Assembly (NCBI GenBank): GCA_028679775.1 | Contig: JAJRAX010000043.1 | Location: 1-6,680 of the forward strand | DNA from: Methanothrix sp. | Lineage (GTDB): Archaea; Halobacteriota; Methanosarcinia; Methanotrichales; Methanotrichaceae | Direction: 5' to 3' | Length of the DNA: 6,680 bases | Shown: positions 5,297 to 6,680 of the stretch, piece by piece | Numbering within the stretch: the stretch's first letter is position 1 | How the letters are laid out: every line of letters begins with the position of its first letter | Made by a program: the position numbers and the translations under genes | Notes under the pieces: model-generated | Database searches by the model: none | Seen by the model: only the letters and a program-made list of their open reading frames with translations | Told to the model about the DNA's origin: nothing

Positions 5297-5643
5297 AGAA
5301 GGACCCTTTGGTTTTCCTGGGTCATATCCTGGACAGCATTGAGATTATCGAGTGCTATTCCAGAGGAAAAACAGAACTCGACCTAATGAATTCGGTCGGC
5401 TTGCAGGATAAAATCATCCGGAGAATAGAGATAATCGGAGAAGCTGTGAAAAACCTACCAGCAGATTTGAGACAGGATCATCCTGAGGTTCCCTGGAGAG
5501 ATTTGGCGGGAATGAGGGATATCATAATCCATCAGTATTTTGGAGTGGACCTCGAGACCGTCTGGCTCGTGGCAACAGTCGAGCTGCCGGTGCTGAAGGC
5601 CAATATCCTAAAGATCCAAGAAGAGCTCAGAGAAGAGGCTTGA
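5293..5643 (+). CDS. hepT: HEPN-domain ribonuclease toxin HepT (pair 2)
   Basis: A 116-residue HEPN toxin of the DUF86/HepT type. The catalytic and regulatory motif is intact: R75-DIII-H80-Q-Y82, that is RX4HXY, with Y82 the expected AMPylation site. The family blocks [16 protein letters not shown] and [10 protein letters not shown] are clear. Over the 57 residues from the IEI block to the C-terminal helix, about half the positions match the first HepT by eye; the N-terminal third is far less alike. It is the last intact gene of the array, and overlaps mntA by four bases. After the stop are A-rich sequence and a perfect palindrome ATGACGTCAT (5673-5682), but no clear terminator. Confidence 0.94.
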   Translation: MKKDPLVFLGHILDSIEIIECYSRGKTELDLMNSVGLQDKIIRRIEIIGEAVKNLPADLRQDHPEVPWRDLAGMRDIIIHQYFGVDLETVWLVATVELPVLKANILKIQEELREEA

Positions 5644-5672
5644 TGCCTCCCTATGCCGCAGAAAAAAACATG

Positions 5673-5682
5673 ATGACGTCAT
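5673..5682. promoter_or_regulatory. Perfect 10-bp palindrome ATGACGTCAT
   Basis: A perfect palindrome with TGAT/ATCA extensions on either side, 30 bases after the hepT stop. It could be a dimeric regulator site, but nothing in the window indicates which regulator, and a 10-bp palindrome may occur by chance. Confidence 0.2.
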
Positions 5683-5808
5683 AATCAGGTATGAGAAGGG
5701 CCCGGTTGTGGGAATGACTTTCCTCAATGCAAGCTAGAGGCAAAAGCCACAGAACGAACATTAATTGACGTTATTGCCTTGAGCCACTATCCTCTCCCAT
5801 CCCTACCC

Positions 5809-5974
5809 GCCCAGGCTTTCCGTTCCCGCTCCTCCTGCCCGCCGGACGCCGTCGCTCTGGATGCTCCCGGTCCGCTTGCATGCGGCCCCGCACGCACGAA
5901 CGTGCGCGGGAGCGCGGACGAGCACGGTTCCGGCAGGCGGCGCGCGAGAATTCGAAGCGAGGCATTGGAAGATA
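5809..5974 (+). repeat. GC-rich intercassette repeat, copy 5 (fullest form)
   Basis: The longest copy, about 165 bp, showing all parts: left flank GCCCAGGCTTTCC, left arm CCTCCTGCCCGCCGGACG, the CGCTTGCATGCGGCCCC landmark, right arm CCGGCAGGCGGCGCGCGAGAA and right flank AGCGAGGCATTGGAAGATA. Nested stems: 5835-5846 with 5929-5940 (one mismatch, one G-T), GCTCCCG 5863-5869 with CGGGAGC 5907-5913, and CGCACG-AA-CGTGCG at 5893-5906. It follows the last toxin-antitoxin pair and is itself followed not by an intact operon but by gene fragments, as though a further cassette had decayed. Confidence 0.88.
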
Positions 5975-6038
5975 GCAAGAGCAGAGATCTGCAGGCAGAA
6001 GAGTTCGCTTAGCGATTTTGGCCTCAGTAATTCTTAAG

Positions 6039-6173
6039 ATGCTGGAAAAACTGGATGCAGAGACATTAAAGGATAATTGGGAGATGAAGGCGGGAGCAGC
6101 ATTCGCCACTTGCGGTTCTCGCCTCCTATTTGAATGGACGCATGGAAAGATCATTCCATTAAACTTGGTTTAA
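6039..6173 (+). pseudogene. Possible flavodoxin-like protein fragment
   Basis: A 44-residue open frame that starts MLEKLDAETLKDNWEMKAGAAFATCGSR. The block L-K-x-K-x-GAAFATxGSR resembles the central part of flavodoxin / NAD(P)H quinone reductase-type FMN proteins, where a similar segment follows the FMN-binding loop and is normally continued by GG-x-E. Here the sequence diverges right after GSR and stops at TAA, and no N-terminal flavodoxin half is present upstream, where repeat copy 5 lies. If the resemblance is right, this is a remnant missing both ends. The frame can be extended upstream without a stop to 5976. The match is from memory of the family and short, so it could also be a chance small ORF. 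Confidence 0.3.
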
Positions 6174-6317
6174 ATCAAGTTAATTTACTTAAAGCTTCCG
6201 GTTGAATTGCAGGGGCGCGTCCAGAGACTCTTGAAAAAGAAAAAAAGGCATTATTCTCTCCTGTTCGTAGGACACTTATATCCCATTTCTGAAATTTAAT
6301 AATTCTTTGCATAATAA

Positions 6318-6536
6318 ATATTACAAAAAATTCTAAATGCTAGGGGAATAGCAAATGAATCCGAAATCGTTCAGGCTGCTGCCAGAGAGCTGGATACGAA
6401 TGTGGTGGCCGAGATTCCACGAGACCCAACAATCCAGGTCTGCGAAAGCAAGAATGCGACAGTGATCGAGGGGTTGCCAGGTTCGCCTCTGGCAGATAGA
6501 TATCGTATGCTGGCGCGCTTTATAACGTTGGGGTAA
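6318..6536 (+). pseudogene. C-terminal fragment of a NifH/CfbC-type Fe protein
   Basis: A frame with no start codon reads KILNARGIANESEIVQAAAR, then ELDTNVVAEIPRDPTIQVCE, then NATVIEGLPGSPLADRYRMLAR. This follows the last third of nitrogenase-reductase-like ATPases (NifH, CfbC/NflH, BchL): the I-x-N-x-R strand, the helix before a (F/I)-P-R-D turn, then x-VQ-x-x-E, TVIE-x-x-P-x-S, and the A-D-x-YR-x-LA helix. The P-loop and the Fe-S cysteines that precede this part are absent: upstream is AT-rich sequence with a stop at 6315-6317. After LAR the frame goes off-family (FITLG, stop at 6534) exactly where a hairpin structure resembling an insertion-sequence end begins. I read it as a non-functional remnant cut at both ends. 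Which member of the family it came from cannot be told from this fragment. Confidence 0.6.
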
Positions 6537-6589
6537 AGGGGTAGAGAAGACCCATCTCTTTCAGGGGATGGGATGAATCGTACCCCTTT
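6535..6589 (+). mobile_element. Double hairpin resembling an IS200/IS605-type right end
   Basis: Outer perfect arms AAAGGGGTA (6535-6543) and TACCCCTTT (6581-6589) enclose an inner stem CCCATCTC (6551-6558) with GGGATGGG-type sequence (6565-6572; eight pairs, one G-T). The order GTAGAGAAG, stem, TTTCAG loop, stem, GATGAATC resembles right ends of TnpB-encoding IS605/IS1341 elements, which also form the 3' end of their guide RNA scaffold. No tnpB or tnpA is present here, so this would be a solo end or the end of a degraded copy. The hairpins are seen directly; the IS assignment rests on remembered resemblance. Confidence 0.4.
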
Positions 6590-6680
6590 CATTACTTTCG
6601 CTCCGCGTAGATCAACTATATCTAATTTCATGCCTATTTCTGCCTAACCGTTAACCTTCAGACTCGCTTGGTCGGGAATA
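6590..6680. other. Terminal 91 bp, nothing recognised
   Basis: No gene, repeat or structure could be supported in this last stretch. A minus-strand open frame over 6371-6631 is the shadow of the NifH-type fragment and the hairpin and was not called. Confidence 0.5.

Larger units (their letters stand above)
5644..6038. other. Non-coding stretch after the last TA pair
   Basis: About 395 bp without a supportable gene. It holds the ATGACGTCAT palindrome (5673-5682), unremarkable sequence to about 5800, and GC-rich repeat copy 5. Open frames through the repeat on both strands are compositional artefacts. The sequence after the repeat (5975-6038) is in frame with the flavodoxin-like fragment but has no start of its own. 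Confidence 0.55.

Noticed and set aside
2379..5974. CRISPR array
   Set aside because: Repeats are too long and imperfect, and the spacing is hundreds of bases of coding sequence rather than uniform short spacers.
2379..5974. True integron with attC sites
   Set aside because: No integrase gene is in the window and the repeats lack visible GTTRRRY/RYYYAAC core sites; only the layout is integron-like.
5771..6154. Open frames on both strands across repeat copy 5
   Set aside because: Same reason: low-complexity translation of a GC-rich structured repeat.
6371..6631. Minus-strand 86-residue open frame
   Set aside because: The plus strand of the same stretch encodes a recognisable NifH-family C-terminus, so the minus frame is its shadow.
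1..6680. tRNA or rRNA genes
   Set aside because: No cloverleaf with T-loop GGTTCRA-type sequence and no rRNA-like conserved blocks were seen on either strand.

Overview
The window most resembles an accessory (defence/toxin-antitoxin) island of an archaeon, possibly a methanogen of the Methanothrix/Methanosarcina type. The clues are AT-rich TATA-like boxes ahead of several genes, starts that look leaderless, the gene families present (HEPN/MNT and short HicAB pairs are abundant in Euryarchaeota) and a remnant of a NifH/CfbC-type Fe protein. None of these is decisive, so the taxonomy is an inference. Base composition is patchy: hsdM is GC-rich, the flanking genes are more AT-rich, and the intergenic repeats are extremely GC-rich.

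Layout: 80-700, a small membrane protein of unknown function. 745-2211, a full-length HsdM, the DNA adenine methyltransferase subunit of a type I restriction-modification system, with no hsdS or hsdR next to it here. 2544-5643, four two-gene toxin-antitoxin operons, all on the plus strand, in the alternating order HicB-HicA, MntA-HepT, HicB-HicA, MntA-HepT. 5644-6680, no intact gene: a probable flavodoxin-like fragment, the C-terminal fragment of a NifH-family protein, and a double hairpin resembling the right end of an IS200/IS605-type element.

The most striking feature is a family of GC-rich, imperfectly palindromic repeats (about 80 to 165 bp), all in one orientation. One copy sits before each toxin-antitoxin operon, ending about 80-110 nt upstream of its first start codon, and a fifth follows the last operon. 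The stretch therefore reads as a chain of cassettes of the form repeat, promoter, antitoxin, toxin. The protein pairs are only distantly related to one another, whereas repeats 1-3 are nearly identical in their cores. The array is thus not a simple recent tandem duplication; the repeats look as if they spread, recombined or were homogenised independently of the genes.

How the genes may work together: HicA (mRNA interferase) and HepT (HEPN ribonuclease) are toxins, and HicB and MntA are their antitoxins. Every pair has the antitoxin gene first, with the same 4-nt stop/start overlap, so translation of the two is probably coupled. Their position directly after an hsdM lacking its partners suggests a defence island in which the space behind hsdM was filled by toxin-antitoxin modules.
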